From Gemmatimonadetes bacterium bin94 (GTDB taxonomy: Bacteria > Gemmatimonadota > Gemmatimonadetes > Longimicrobiales > Gaopeijiaceae): a stretch of 64,000 bases of DNA. The stretch lies in NCBI GenBank assembly GCA_002238865.1, contig MPNE01000003.1:1-64000 (forward strand), written 5' to 3'. Below are positions 55,457-64,000 of this stretch, piece after piece (positions within the stretch are counted from its first letter, which is position 1; each line of letters starts with the position of its first letter). The position numbers and the translations under genes were made by a program. The notes beneath the pieces were generated by a model. The model did not search any database. It was not told the origin of the DNA and was given only the letters and a program-made list of their open reading frames with translations.

Positions 55457-56632
55457 TCATTGCGCCCATCCCTTCATGATCCGGACCAGTTCGGTCGTCG
55501 CGACCGGAGTCGTCACCTCGTTTCCCACCCCCGTCCGCCCCAACTCCTCCAGACGCACCATATGGACTACACCGCTCCGGGTCTTCTTGTCCCGCACCAT
55601 CAATTCCGCAATGCGACGGGGCCGGCGCAGCGCGGGATTGTCGTCGGGAAGGCCGAATGCCCTGACCAGGGAGCGGATTTCGCGCGTGGTCCCCTTGGCG
55701 GTCACCCCGAGGGCTTCCCCGATTCGGGCCTCCGCAACCATCCCGACCGCCACGGCATGACCGTGAGGAAGTGAGTACGCCGAGTCCAATTCGAGGGCGT
55801 GACCCACGGTGTGGCCGAGGTTCAGGATCTGCCGCCTTCCAGCCTCGAACTCGTCCCCCGAGACGACTTCGCCCTTGATCTCCACCGAGCGAACCACCGC
55901 ACGCTTCACGGCCTCGGCGGCACCCCGCACCAGCGGCTCCGCCGTGCGTGACAGCCAGGCTGCGTACGGCGCGTCGACGATGACACCGTGCTTGACCGCT
56001 TCCGCGTATCCCTCCGCCCTGGTGCCTGCTCCGAGCGTGCTCAGGAATTCCGGATCAGCCAGAACCACCTCCGGGGCATGGAAGGCGCCGACCAGATTCT
56101 TCCCGGTCGGGTGATCGACACCCGTCTTTCCCCCGACAGATGCGTCGATCATGGCCAGCGTGGTCGTCGGGACCTGAATGAAAGGGACTCCGCGCAAATA
56201 GGTCGCCGCCACAAAGCCGGCCACGTCACCGACCACGCCGCCTCCGAGAGAAACCACGCAGGCGTCACGGCCCAACCCCGCGCCCAGCAGAGAATCCGTG
56301 AGGGCCGCCCACGTTTCACGCGTCTTGCTCGCCTCTCCCGGTGCGAAGGAGATCCCCACCACGTCGATTCCGCCGTCGCGCAGCGATGCGATCACTTCGG
56401 AACCCCACCGCGCTTCCACGTTGTGGTCGGAGATCAACGCGCATCGCCGTGACGGCGCGGCACGGGCAACCGCCGGGGCGATGAGTTCTCGCACCCCCGC
56501 CCCCACCCGAACCGAATAGCCTCCACCGGCGGAGCGGACGGATACTTCGCTGTAGTGGTTCAGGGGCCACCCCTTCAGTGAGGCCGCACAGTGCACGGGT
56601 TTGCCGCGGTCCGGGGACGAAACCCACTGCAT
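55457..56632 (-). CDS. aroB: 3-dehydroquinate synthase
   Basis: A 391-residue AroB, the second enzyme of the shikimate pathway, which cyclises DAHP using NAD and zinc. Motifs: SLGGGVVGDVAGFVAATYLRG, PTTTLAMIDASVGGKTGVDHPTGKNLVG (in part), EGYAEAVKHG and the zinc histidines in LNLGHTVGHALE and LPHGHAVAVGM. The first 25 residues before LNHYSEVSV may not be translated if a later codon is used. Divergent from the PBP1A gene. Confidence 0.95.
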   Translation of the reverse strand: MQWVSSPDRGKPVHCAASLKGWPLNHYSEVSVRSAGGGYSVRVGAGVRELIAPAVARAAPSRRCALISDHNVEARWGSEVIASLRDGGIDVVGISFAPGEASKTRETWAALTDSLLGAGLGRDACVVSLGGGVVGDVAGFVAATYLRGVPFIQVPTTTLAMIDASVGGKTGVDHPTGKNLVGAFHAPEVVLADPEFLSTLGAGTRAEGYAEAVKHGVIVDAPYAAWLSRTAEPLVRGAAEAVKRAVVRSVEIKGEVVSGDEFEAGRRQILNLGHTVGHALELDSAYSLPHGHAVAVGMVAEARIGEALGVTAKGTTREIRSLVRAFGLPDDNPALRRPRRIAELMVRDKKTRSGVVHMVRLEELGRTGVGNEVTTPVATTELVRIMKGWAQ

Positions 56633-56810
56633 TCGACCGCCGATCCGTCCACGGACTCACCTAGCATCATCGTGGTTGCCCGCCCGGTCAAGCTGCACGG
56701 CGCCGGGGGCCGAACGGTCGGAGGGAACCCCGCCGACGCGAATGGTGATAAATTGAGTGGCGGGCACACGCGCCGGTAGCGCGCGGAAACGCGAGGAAGA
56801 GGAGATCTTG

Positions 56811-58964
56811 TTGCGGACAGCCTTGAACAAGGTCCGGGGACTGCGGATCCCGCGCCCGGTGTGGGTCGTACTGCTTTTCCTCTGCACCGCTGCCGTGGGA
56901 CTCGCAGCCGGGGCCTGGCAAAACCTTTGCGTCGACTGCCCGTCCATCGCGCAGATCTACACATACGAGCCGCAGCAGACGAGCAAGATCTACGCGCGGG
57001 ACTCGACCCTGGTTCGCGAGCTGGGCCTGGAACGGCGTACCCCGGTGTCGCTTGCCAGCCTCCCTCCCCACGTGCCCCAGGCCTTCCTCGCGATCGAGGA
57101 CAGACGCTTCTACTCGCACGGGGGGTTGGACTGGAAGGGCATTGCCCGGGCCGGTCTGGAGGTTATCCGCACGCAATCCCTGTCGGGCGCCGGCGGAAGC
57201 ACGATCACGCAGCAGCTTGCCCGCAACATGTTCACGGACAGGATCGGCTTCGAGAAGCGGGTCCTGCGGAAGATGAAGGAGTGGCAGGTCGCCCTTGCTC
57301 TCGAGGAGGCGTATTCGAAGGATCAAATCCTTGAGGCATACATGAATCAAATCGGGTATGCTCATGGCTGGTATGGACTTCAAACAGCCTCGAGGAATTA
57401 CTTCGGCAAGAACGCGATAGATATGAATCCGGCCGAGGGGGCGCTCCTCGCCGCGATCGCGAACCTGCCTGAGGTGTACAGCCCGCTCAACAATCCGGAG
57501 GCCGCTCGTGGCCGGCGCAACCTCGTCCTGGATCTGATGGTCCGGGAGGAGTACCTCACGGAAGACGAAGCCCAGCGGTGGAAGGCGGAACCCGTCCCGC
57601 TGGAACGTGCACGGAGTGTGCAGATTCAGGCTCCGTACTTCGTCGAGTGGGTGCGGGGGATTCTCGACGACCGCTTCGGCGGCAAGCTCTACACCGCCGG
57701 GCTCAGGATCTACACAACCCTCGATCTGGACATGCAGGCCGCCGCCCGAACCGCCATGGAGACAGGGTGGGAGCGAATCGAGGGCTGGCCCGGATTCTCT
57801 CACCCCACCTATGCGGAATTCGCCGCGGAGACCGACGAGGTCGACATCGACGACATCCCTTATCTACAGGGGATGTTCGTCGCGGTTGAACCGCAAACGG
57901 GCCACGTGCGGGCGATGATCGGCGGCCGGGATTTCGATCACTCCAAATTCAACCGGGCGACCCTGGCCCGGCGTCAAGCCGGATCCGCATTCAAGCCATT
58001 CGTGTACACCGCAGCCCTCGAGAGCGGAATCCCGGCATCGGAGGTGGTCCCGGACAGTCCGGTCGTCCTCGACCAGGTCGATGGCACCATCTGGAAGCCC
58101 GCCAACTACGAGCCGGAGTTCCTGGGCCCGATCACCATGCGCGAGGGCCTTCGCAAGTCGATCAACATGGTCGCCATCAGGATGGGTATGCGGGTCGGTC
58201 TCGAGTCGGTGGCGCAGATGGCGCGCCGGCTTGGCATCCGTACCGAGGTCGAGCGCTACCCGTCCAGCGCCATTGGGGCGGCGGAAGTCATCCCGATACA
58301 GCTGCTCGAAGCGTACTCGGCCTTTTCGACGCTGGGGACCAGGGTACGCCCCTTCCCCATCCTCAAGGTGGAGAGCGCCGACGGCGAGGTTCTATGGGAG
58401 CCACGTCCCGAACGTACCCGAGTGCTCGATCCGCAGGTCGCCCGGGTGGCCGTTTCCATGCTGGAGGACGTCGCCTTTCAGGGCACCGGCCACACCGGAA
58501 TTCACATCACGGCCGGTCTGCCGCTGAGCGTCCCGGCCGCCGGGAAGACCGGTACGACCAACGAAGGCCGGAACGTTTGGTTCATGGGTTTCACACCCAA
58601 TCTGGCAGCCGGCGTCTGGTTCGGGATGGACGAACCCGTGCCGATCGTAGGGCGGGCAACGGGAGGGGGGTTCGCGTCGCCGGTCTGGGGTGAGTTCATG
58701 CGGCGCGTCTATTTCGGCGACTTGCCGCAAGGCGAGTCCGGAACCGACGACGGGGCCGGGGCAAGGCCCCTTCTTGCCGTGCCGGATCCCTGGCCGGTGC
58801 CGGCAGGACTGATCTCCCGCCGGGTCGACAGCAAGACCGGGACGCTTGCGTCCAGATGGTGTCCGGCGGACGAAGCCTACGACGAACTCTACCTTCCCGG
58901 GACCGAGCCCACGGAAGTGTGCGACCGCCAGGCGCGGTCCGACCTTCCCGGTCGCGACCCCTGA
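56811..58964 (+). CDS. Penicillin-binding protein 1A family (bifunctional class A PBP)
   Basis: A 717-residue peptidoglycan polymerase: one N-terminal helix (about 13-35), transglycosylase domain with EDRRFYSHGGLDWKGI and GGSTITQQLARNMF, and transpeptidase domain with active Ser S392-A-F-K395, SxN at S450-I-N452 and K579-T-G. The start is TTG 56811 with AGGAGA upstream; a GTG at 56757 would add 18 charged residues. The C-terminus (residues 650-717) is a short extension with CPADEAYDELYLPGTEPTEVCD-type cysteines, shown in part; it is typical of class A PBPs in several phyla. Confidence 0.93.
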   Translation: MRTALNKVRGLRIPRPVWVVLLFLCTAAVGLAAGAWQNLCVDCPSIAQIYTYEPQQTSKIYARDSTLVRELGLERRTPVSLASLPPHVPQAFLAIEDRRFYSHGGLDWKGIARAGLEVIRTQSLSGAGGSTITQQLARNMFTDRIGFEKRVLRKMKEWQVALALEEAYSKDQILEAYMNQIGYAHGWYGLQTASRNYFGKNAIDMNPAEGALLAAIANLPEVYSPLNNPEAARGRRNLVLDLMVREEYLTEDEAQRWKAEPVPLERARSVQIQAPYFVEWVRGILDDRFGGKLYTAGLRIYTTLDLDMQAAARTAMETGWERIEGWPGFSHPTYAEFAAETDEVDIDDIPYLQGMFVAVEPQTGHVRAMIGGRDFDHSKFNRATLARRQAGSAFKPFVYTAALESGIPASEVVPDSPVVLDQVDGTIWKPANYEPEFLGPITMREGLRKSINMVAIRMGMRVGLESVAQMARRLGIRTEVERYPSSAIGAAEVIPIQLLEAYSAFSTLGTRVRPFPILKVESADGEVLWEPRPERTRVLDPQVARVAVSMLEDVAFQGTGHTGIHITAGLPLSVPAAGKTGTTNEGRNVWFMGFTPNLAAGVWFGMDEPVPIVGRATGGGFASPVWGEFMRRVYFGDLPQGESGTDDGAGARPLLAVPDPWPVPAGLISRRVDSKTGTLASRWCPADEAYDELYLPGTEPTEVCDRQARSDLPGRDP

Positions 58965-58993
58965 TCCCCCTGACCACCTGTCACCGCGAACTC

Positions 58994-59221
58994 ATGACCA
59001 ACGAATCCGGAACCCGAGTCTTCGTTTTCGAGACCACCCATCACGCCATGTGGGCCGAGGACGTGGCGCGCGAGCGGGCCATACCGGTCGAATTGGTTCC
59101 CGCGCCCCCCGACGGCGGTGCAAAGTGCGGAGTCGCCCTGCAAACACCGGCCCACCGGGTGGACGAGCTCACCGAAGCCCTCGACTCGGAAAGGATCCTC
59201 TACCGGGTCCTGCACGGCTGA
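58994..59221 (+). CDS. DUF3343 family (putative Se/S carrier-like) protein
   Basis: A 75-residue protein. The pattern RVFVFETTHHAMWAEDVARE, then VELVPAPPDGGAKCGVALQ with the conserved cysteine C45, and a final helical half, fits DUF3343, for which a selenium or sulfur-carrier function has been proposed. It lies 29 bp after the PBP1A gene on the same strand and ends 82 bp from the convergent deoA gene. Start ATG 58994 chosen as the only one giving the full domain. Physiological role here unknown. Confidence 0.72.
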   Translation: MTNESGTRVFVFETTHHAMWAEDVARERAIPVELVPAPPDGGAKCGVALQTPAHRVDELTEALDSERILYRVLHG

Positions 59222-59303
59222 GGAGCAAGACGGCGCGGCAACCTGGCGGGATGCACGGAGGGGCGACCCGGAATCCGGCGCCGGTCGGATGCGGCTGGGA
59301 TTG

Positions 59304-60632
59304 TCAGTCCGCAGCCGCCCGCTCGATGACCAGCGGCAAGGGATCGGATTCGACCGCTTCCGCCACGGTGACCGCGTCGGCCACCACGCGTGTCCCGATG
59401 ACAAGGTCGTCGTCCTCGGCACCGTGAATCACGGCCAGGACATCGCCGGCGGACACGGCATCGCCTGTGCGCACTTGCAGCTCGAAGCCGACTCGCGGGT
59501 CTACGTCCTGATCCTGACGGGTCCTCCCGCCGCCCATCGGAATGACGCCGTATCCGAGGGCGCGGGGATTGATCCCTGACACGATCCCGTCACGGCGCGC
59601 CGCGACAGCCCGGGTAAGAGGAGCGCGCGGCAAACCGAAACCGGTGCGAGAGAGGTCCAGGGAACCGCCCTGCGCCGCCACCATCCTGAGGAAGCGTTCA
59701 AGAGCGCCTCCACCGTCCAGCGCCTGCTCCGCCCGGCGCCGACCCTCGTCCGGGCTGTTGAACACCTTGCCCGAAAGCCCCATCTCCGCCACCAGTTCGA
59801 CGCTGAGTTCGCGCAGATCGCCCGGCCCTCCGCCCGAGAGACACTCCACGGCTTCACGCACTTCCAGCGCATTGCCCACCGTTCTCCCCAGCGGACGGTC
59901 CATCGCCGAGAGCACCGCGGTCACCGCCAATCCCCGTCTGGCGCCGACATCGACCATGGCCCGTGCCAGCTCCCGGGACTCCGCGATGCGCGTGAGAAAT
60001 GCGCCCCGGCCCACCTTCACATCCAGCACCAGCCCGTCGAGCCCCTCAGCCAGCTTCTTCGACATGATCGACGCCGTAATCAACGGCAGTGACGGCACCG
60101 TGGCGGTCACGTCCCGAAGCGCGTAGAGCCTCCTGTCGAGCGGCGCGATTTCATCCGTCTGGCCGATCATCGCACATCCGACGGATGCCAGCACCCTGTT
60201 GAATCTGTCGACCGGGATCCGGGTCCGCAGTCCAGGAATCGACTCGAGCTTGTCGAGGGTGCCTCCGGTGTGCCCCAGGCTCCGCCCCGACATCATCGGC
60301 ACGATCATGCCCAGCTCGGCCGCGAGGGGTGCGAGGACGATCGAGACCTTGTCCCCCACCCCGCCCGTGGAGTGCTTATCCACGCGTGGGCCCTCCGTCA
60401 TACCCCGGTCCAGGACATCACCCGAGCGGAGCATGACATCCACCATGACATCCAGCTCCTCGACGCCGAGTCCGTTGAAGTACACCGCCATGAGGAAAGC
60501 GGCCATCTGATCGTCGCCTACGGTTCCGTCCAGATACGCGTTGAGCAGTCCCCGCATCTGGCCCGGCGTGAGGGCACCTCCGTCCCGCTTGTTTGCGATC
60601 ACCTGCTGGGGGATCACGCGGTGCCCCCTCAT
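59304..60632 (-). CDS. deoA: Thymidine/pyrimidine-nucleoside phosphorylase
   Basis: A 442-residue phosphorylase that releases thymine or uracil and 2-deoxyribose-1-phosphate (or ribose-1-phosphate). The signature KHSTGGVGDKVS lies at 86-97; GRSLGHTGGTLDKLESIPG, SIMSKKLAEGLDGLVLDVKVGRGAF (in part) and the C-terminal lid domain are present. The start ATG 60632 is fixed by GGAGG just upstream. Thymidine phosphorylase and Pdp differ by few residues that I cannot read with confidence. Confidence 0.94.
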   Translation of the reverse strand: MRGHRVIPQQVIANKRDGGALTPGQMRGLLNAYLDGTVGDDQMAAFLMAVYFNGLGVEELDVMVDVMLRSGDVLDRGMTEGPRVDKHSTGGVGDKVSIVLAPLAAELGMIVPMMSGRSLGHTGGTLDKLESIPGLRTRIPVDRFNRVLASVGCAMIGQTDEIAPLDRRLYALRDVTATVPSLPLITASIMSKKLAEGLDGLVLDVKVGRGAFLTRIAESRELARAMVDVGARRGLAVTAVLSAMDRPLGRTVGNALEVREAVECLSGGGPGDLRELSVELVAEMGLSGKVFNSPDEGRRRAEQALDGGGALERFLRMVAAQGGSLDLSRTGFGLPRAPLTRAVAARRDGIVSGINPRALGYGVIPMGGGRTRQDQDVDPRVGFELQVRTGDAVSAGDVLAVIHGAEDDDLVIGTRVVADAVTVAEAVESDPLPLVIERAAAD

Positions 60633-60770
60633 TTCCCACCTCCCCGGCATCGGCCAGATCGATCCTGCGGGCATTCCGTCACGGCCCCGGCTCCTCCCAA
60701 CGGACCAGCACGGCATCGAGTGTGAAGTCGGAGGTGAGAAGGGCCGCTGCCAGGCCGGTCGCCGTAGGGC

Positions 60771-62828
60771 TCACGAGATGGCGGCGACCCCCGTCTTGGC
60801 GCTCTGCTCCGGACGGGCCGGAGGCTCCCAGTCGACCATCCCCTTCAGGTATTGGTTCAGCCAGCGCATCTCCTCGATCAGGAGGGTCCTCCGGTGCCGC
60901 GGCTCCTGGATTCCGTGGCCCTCCCGCGGAAACAGGATGAAGCGGGCCTCGACGCCCAGGTGGCGCAGACCCGCGAAGAAGTTCATCGACTGTTCCATCG
61001 TGTCGGTCCGATCCTGCGTGCCGTGGAAGAGGATCGTCGGCGTCGTCACCTTGTCGAGGTGGCTGAAGGCCGAGCGCTCCGTCCAGTGGTCCCGGTTCGA
61101 CCAGGGATCACCGCCAAGGTACCAGCGGACGACATCGAAGTTGAAGCCCGCGCCGAACTCGCTCCGCCAGTCCGCGACCATGGCCCCGAGGCTCGCCGCC
61201 TTGAACCGGTCCGTGCGTGTGATCGTCCAGCCGCCCAGGATCCCCCCGTAGCTCCAGCCCTTGACGGCCAGGGAATCGGCGTGAGCTACACCCCGTTCGA
61301 TGATCGCGTCGACGCCGGTCATGAGATCCTGGTAGTCCCCGCCGCCGATATCGTTCATGTTGCCGCGCAGCAGCGCGTCGCCGTACCCGGACGAACCCCG
61401 GACATTGGGCTGCAGTATGGCATAGCCCTGTGCGACCAGGAGTTGCGCATCGGCGTCGAAGCCGCGGGTAAAGACGCCCGCGGGACCGCCGTGGATCTCA
61501 AGAACCGTGGCGCCGGGCGCGCTCCTGCCCGCGGGCTGGTAGAGGAGTCCCTCGATCTCGAGTCCGTCGTAGCTCGTCCAGCGGACGACCTCCGGCTCGG
61601 CCAACGCCTTCCCCGCGAGTTCCGGATTCACCTCCGTGAGCCGAACCCGGGAACCGTCCCGCAGATCGTACAGCCAGAGGTCGCCTGGATCGACGGGGCT
61701 TGCGTACTGGACCGCGGCCAGATTGTGGAGGGCGTCGAAGGAGGCCCCGCCAAGCACCCCCTGCTCGTGGGTGAGCTGTTCGATTTCATCCGAACGGATG
61801 TCGATTCGGAAGAGATTCGCGTCCGTGCGGTCAAGTGCGACCATGTCGATGAAACGCCCCCCGGGGTTCCACCGGTAGCTCCGCATGTCCAGGTCCGTGT
61901 CCCCAATCAGCTGCCGCGTCTCTCCGGTGGGGATATCGTGGTGATAGAGGTTGCCCTGGTCGAGCTCCCAGGTTTCGAGATCCGGCGCCACGAAGGTGAT
62001 CGCGCGGCCATCCGGGGACCATGCCAGCTGCGACTCCGGCGCGTCGTTGTCGGTGATCTGAACTTCCTCGCCACTCGCGATCGTCAACAGCGCGATTTCG
62101 GCCAGGTGTCCGGCGTTCCGGCGATTCTCTCCCCGGTGCGAATAGGCCAGGAAGTTGCCATCGGGTGACGGCGCGAAGTTCCCGATGCGGCGGGGCTCCG
62201 GAGTCAGCCGGGTCGCGTCGTGGGGAGCGTCGGCAAGTTCCACCATCACCTGCCAGACCCCGTTCCAGGATCCGCGGGTCTGGCCGTTGGGCCCTTCGTC
62301 GATGAAGACGGCGTCGTCGCCATTCTTCCGTTCCTTCTCCACGTCATCCGGGAGCGAGTCGCTTGCCAGAAAGAAGATCGACCCGCTGTCCACCGACCAG
62401 CGGTAGGAGCCCACCGCCGTCACATGCCGGGTGAGCTTCACGGCCTCGCCGCCGTCGACAGGGAGGACGAACAGCTGCCGCACCTTGTCGCTGTCGCCGA
62501 CCGGGCGCGTAAACGACACCCACCTCCCGTCGGGAGACCATTCCGGGTTGCTGTCGTCGGCAGAGCCCGTGAAGGGCCGGGCATTCTGCCCGTCGGCCCC
62601 GACGACCCAAATCCGGCTCACCCTCTTGTTCTCGTCCCAGTCCAACTCGTTTCTGACGAAGAGTACGCGCGACCCATCCGGCGCAAGTCGGGGTCCCGAG
62701 ACCCGCGCCATGTCGATCGCGTCGTCGAACGAGAAGGTCGGCCCGCTGCTGGCCTGGGCCGTCAGCTGATCGGCTCCGAACGCGGCAAGAAGGGCTGTGA
62801 TCGAAACGAGCGGGACGTACGTGCGCAT
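60771..62828 (-). CDS. S9 family secreted prolyl-oligopeptidase-type peptidase
   Basis: A 685-residue exported peptidase. Signal peptide 1-24 ends LTAQ. A TolB/WD40-like propeller domain (30-430) shows repeated WSPDGRWVSF-type blocks. The alpha/beta-hydrolase domain has the triad S526 in GWSYGG, D606 in HGTQDRTD and H638 in REGHGI. Such enzymes trim oligopeptides in the periplasm. ATG 62828 has GGAGC upstream. The neighbouring genes across 300-700 bp include a second protein of the same kind on the other strand. Confidence 0.92.
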   Translation of the reverse strand: MRTYVPLVSITALLAAFGADQLTAQASSGPTFSFDDAIDMARVSGPRLAPDGSRVLFVRNELDWDENKRVSRIWVVGADGQNARPFTGSADDSNPEWSPDGRWVSFTRPVGDSDKVRQLFVLPVDGGEAVKLTRHVTAVGSYRWSVDSGSIFFLASDSLPDDVEKERKNGDDAVFIDEGPNGQTRGSWNGVWQVMVELADAPHDATRLTPEPRRIGNFAPSPDGNFLAYSHRGENRRNAGHLAEIALLTIASGEEVQITDNDAPESQLAWSPDGRAITFVAPDLETWELDQGNLYHHDIPTGETRQLIGDTDLDMRSYRWNPGGRFIDMVALDRTDANLFRIDIRSDEIEQLTHEQGVLGGASFDALHNLAAVQYASPVDPGDLWLYDLRDGSRVRLTEVNPELAGKALAEPEVVRWTSYDGLEIEGLLYQPAGRSAPGATVLEIHGGPAGVFTRGFDADAQLLVAQGYAILQPNVRGSSGYGDALLRGNMNDIGGGDYQDLMTGVDAIIERGVAHADSLAVKGWSYGGILGGWTITRTDRFKAASLGAMVADWRSEFGAGFNFDVVRWYLGGDPWSNRDHWTERSAFSHLDKVTTPTILFHGTQDRTDTMEQSMNFFAGLRHLGVEARFILFPREGHGIQEPRHRRTLLIEEMRWLNQYLKGMVDWEPPARPEQSAKTGVAAIS

Positions 62829-62960
62829 TGTTCGTGCTCCATCGAGAAATCGAGTGTGACGGATTCCCATAATAGACGTGAAGCACGCCGGCGGCATCCC
62901 GGGCGGGCAACCGGCAGCGCAAGCGCAGACGGTCCCACACGCCTGGGACGGGGGCCGGGG

Positions 62961-62973
62961 CCCCGTTTCGGGG
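62961..62973. terminator. Short GC hairpin after the small lipoprotein gene
   Basis: CCCCG (62961-62965) TTT CGGGG (62969-62973) is a perfect 5-bp stem located 17 bases after the lipoprotein stop on the minus strand. There is no U-tract. A second repeat (GTCCC 62932-62936 / GGGAC 62945-62949) lies just beyond. A weak terminator is possible. Confidence 0.3.
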
Positions 62974-62990
62974 ACTGTCGGCCGGTCGCG

Positions 62991-63380
62991 CTACCGCGAC
63001 GGGAGGGTGAGTTCCAGCAACTCCCCGGGGCCCACCGGTAGCGTCTCGGTGAGGAAGTCGGGCCCGGCCAGGAATTTCACCCGCAGTTGAATGTCCGGAA
63101 GATACCAGGACGTCTTGAAGGTCGCCTCGCCCTTTCCGGGAACGATTCCGAGCCTCCGCACCGACGCGCCGCGGGCCGTGTAGACGGTAGCCTGGCTGAA
63201 ATGAAGGTTGCGGACGAGGATCTCGATCTGCTCCGCCTGGCGCTGGGCATCCCCGTCGAGCGGGTTGTCTCTCGATCCGCGCGTGGCCGTGCAGGCGGCG
63301 AGGGCGGGAACGAGGAACGCGGTCAATACCACCGCTTGCCGCCAGGGACGAAACAGGGTGTGCGGCTTCCATCCATACAT
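62991..63380 (-). CDS. Conserved small lipoprotein
   Basis: A 129-residue lipoprotein. MYGWKPHTLFRPWRQA is followed by a hydrophobic core and lipobox ALAAC. The mature domain is about 100 residues of beta-rich sequence (QIEILVRNLHFSQATVYTARG, RRLGIVPGKGEATFKTSWYL, PVGPGELLELTLPSR). The fold resembles small periplasmic immunoglobulin-like domains, but I cannot name a family. GGAG at the usual distance supports ATG 63380. It is divergent from the next S9/TolB gene. Confidence 0.65.
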   Translation of the reverse strand: MYGWKPHTLFRPWRQAVVLTAFLVPALAACTATRGSRDNPLDGDAQRQAEQIEILVRNLHFSQATVYTARGASVRRLGIVPGKGEATFKTSWYLPDIQLRVKFLAGPDFLTETLPVGPGELLELTLPSR

Positions 63381-63550
63381 GTTCGTCTCCTTGATCGAAA
63401 GAGGTCTCGCTCCCCTTGTACACGGCACAGCGCGCGAAGCTCCCCGGATGGAGACAACGACCCACCTCGCGAATCGCTTGCCCCCCGACACCAGGCATCG
63501 TATTCCATACACTGTCGTCGTTGTCAGTGCCCTTGTCCAGGAGGCTCACG

Positions 63551-64000
63551 GTGAGACACCCCGCCCTGTTCTGCATGCTGCTCCTGCTCGCTGCTCCCCC
63601 TCTGGCGGCCCAGTCCGACCGCCTGACCGAGATGGACGTCTTCGAACTGGAGTACGCCAGCGACCCCAGGATCTCTCCCGACGGGGACTGGGTGGTCTAC
63701 GTCCGCCAATTCGCCGATGTCATGACCGACATGAACTACTCGAACCTCTGGCTGGTGCGCGCCGACGGGAGCGGGCACCGTCCCCTCACGACGGGCAGGT
63801 TTGCCGACAACAGCCCGCGATGGTCCCCGGACGGATCCCGGATCGCTTACATGTCGAACCGGGATGGCATGCCCCAGATCTACATGCACTGGGTGCAATC
63901 GGGGCAGACCGCCGCCATCACGAACCTCACCGACCCGGCCACGAGCCTGTCCTGGTCACCCGACGGGTCGCGGCTGGCGTTCTACAAACTCGTGCCGGAA
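63551..64000 (+). CDS. S9/TolB-type secreted protein, 3' end outside window
   Basis: The first 150 residues of a gene that runs past the right edge with no stop. Signal peptide 1-20 (MRHPALFCMLLLLAAPPLAA, cleavage near 20/21). The mature start shows TolB/WD40-type blocks: YASDPRISPDGDWVVYVRQ, NSPRWSPDGSRIAYMSNRDG, SLSWSPDGSRLAFYKLVPE, so it is probably another S9-type peptidase or propeller protein. GTG 63551 is chosen because AGGAGG lies at 63538-63543. The catalytic domain, if any, lies outside the window. Confidence 0.85.
   Translation, partial: MRHPALFCMLLLLAAPPLAAQSDRLTEMDVFELEYASDPRISPDGDWVVYVRQFADVMTDMNYSNLWLVRADGSGHRPLTTGRFADNSPRWSPDGSRIAYMSNRDGMPQIYMHWVQSGQTAAITNLTDPATSLSWSPDGSRLAFYKLVPE

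Noticed and set aside
60633-60770. Short GTG-started frame of 30 codons overlapping the S9 stop on the minus strand
   Set aside because: Too short, no ribosome site or family pattern; treated as spacer.

Overview
The window is a dense, GC-rich chromosomal segment of a diderm bacterium. It encodes a TonB-dependent receptor with a carboxypeptidase-regulatory-like N-terminus, a small outer-membrane barrel, several lipoproteins, a SurA-type chaperone, a PBP1A and secreted S9 and paired M16 peptidases. That mix, with compact operons and frequent GTG/TTG starts, fits Gemmatimonadota best, but this is an inference from gene content, not a marker-gene placement. I found no rRNA, tRNA, CRISPR array, insertion sequence or prophage. 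Most genes are core or shell functions.

Layout. 0-4.4 kb: 3' part of a formamidopyrimidine-DNA glycosylase with an apparent frameshift in a 12-C run, an active/inactive M16 peptidase pair, and a convergent UbiE/MenG methyltransferase. 4.6-9.0 kb: an envelope-stress-like operon of ECF sigma factor, anti-sigma-like protein with a duplicated soluble domain, bactofilin-like membrane protein, toast-rack-like exported protein and a small membrane protein. 9.0-18 kb: Mrp-type ATPase and NifU-like protein; divergent PruA; on the minus strand a trans-sulfuration enzyme, a STAS protein, a STAS-ATPase, a PfkB kinase and LepA. 18-31.5 kb, plus strand: TonB receptor, DUF58 and BatA-like proteins, Mfd, two parvulin-type PPIases (the second SurA-like) and PdxA.

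31.5-35.5 kb is the least ordinary stretch: a membrane-anchored thioredoxin-fold protein, a propeller-like lipoprotein, a 68-residue secreted peptide with eight cysteines (three CC pairs), a six-helix membrane protein, a zinc-finger anti-sigma candidate and an ECF sigma factor, all on one strand with short gaps. I regard it as the best candidate for an undescribed system, an extracytoplasmic cysteine-rich peptide module under its own sigma factor.

35.5-46.4 kb: HolB, MoaC, a LysM lytic transglycosylase, GuaB, a hexapeptide acyltransferase, Acs, a Fur-family regulator, a zinc-ribbon membrane protein and a small barrel. 46.4-64 kb: MoeA, an M23 lipoprotein, EtfBA, an NhaC-type antiporter, 3-methyladenine glycosylase, a NYN nuclease with two OST-HTH-like domains, an acyl-CoA-ligase-like protein lacking the usual C-terminal lysine, AroB, PBP1A, a DUF3343 protein, thymidine phosphorylase, and two S9/TolB-type secreted proteins around a small lipoprotein; the last gene runs off the window.
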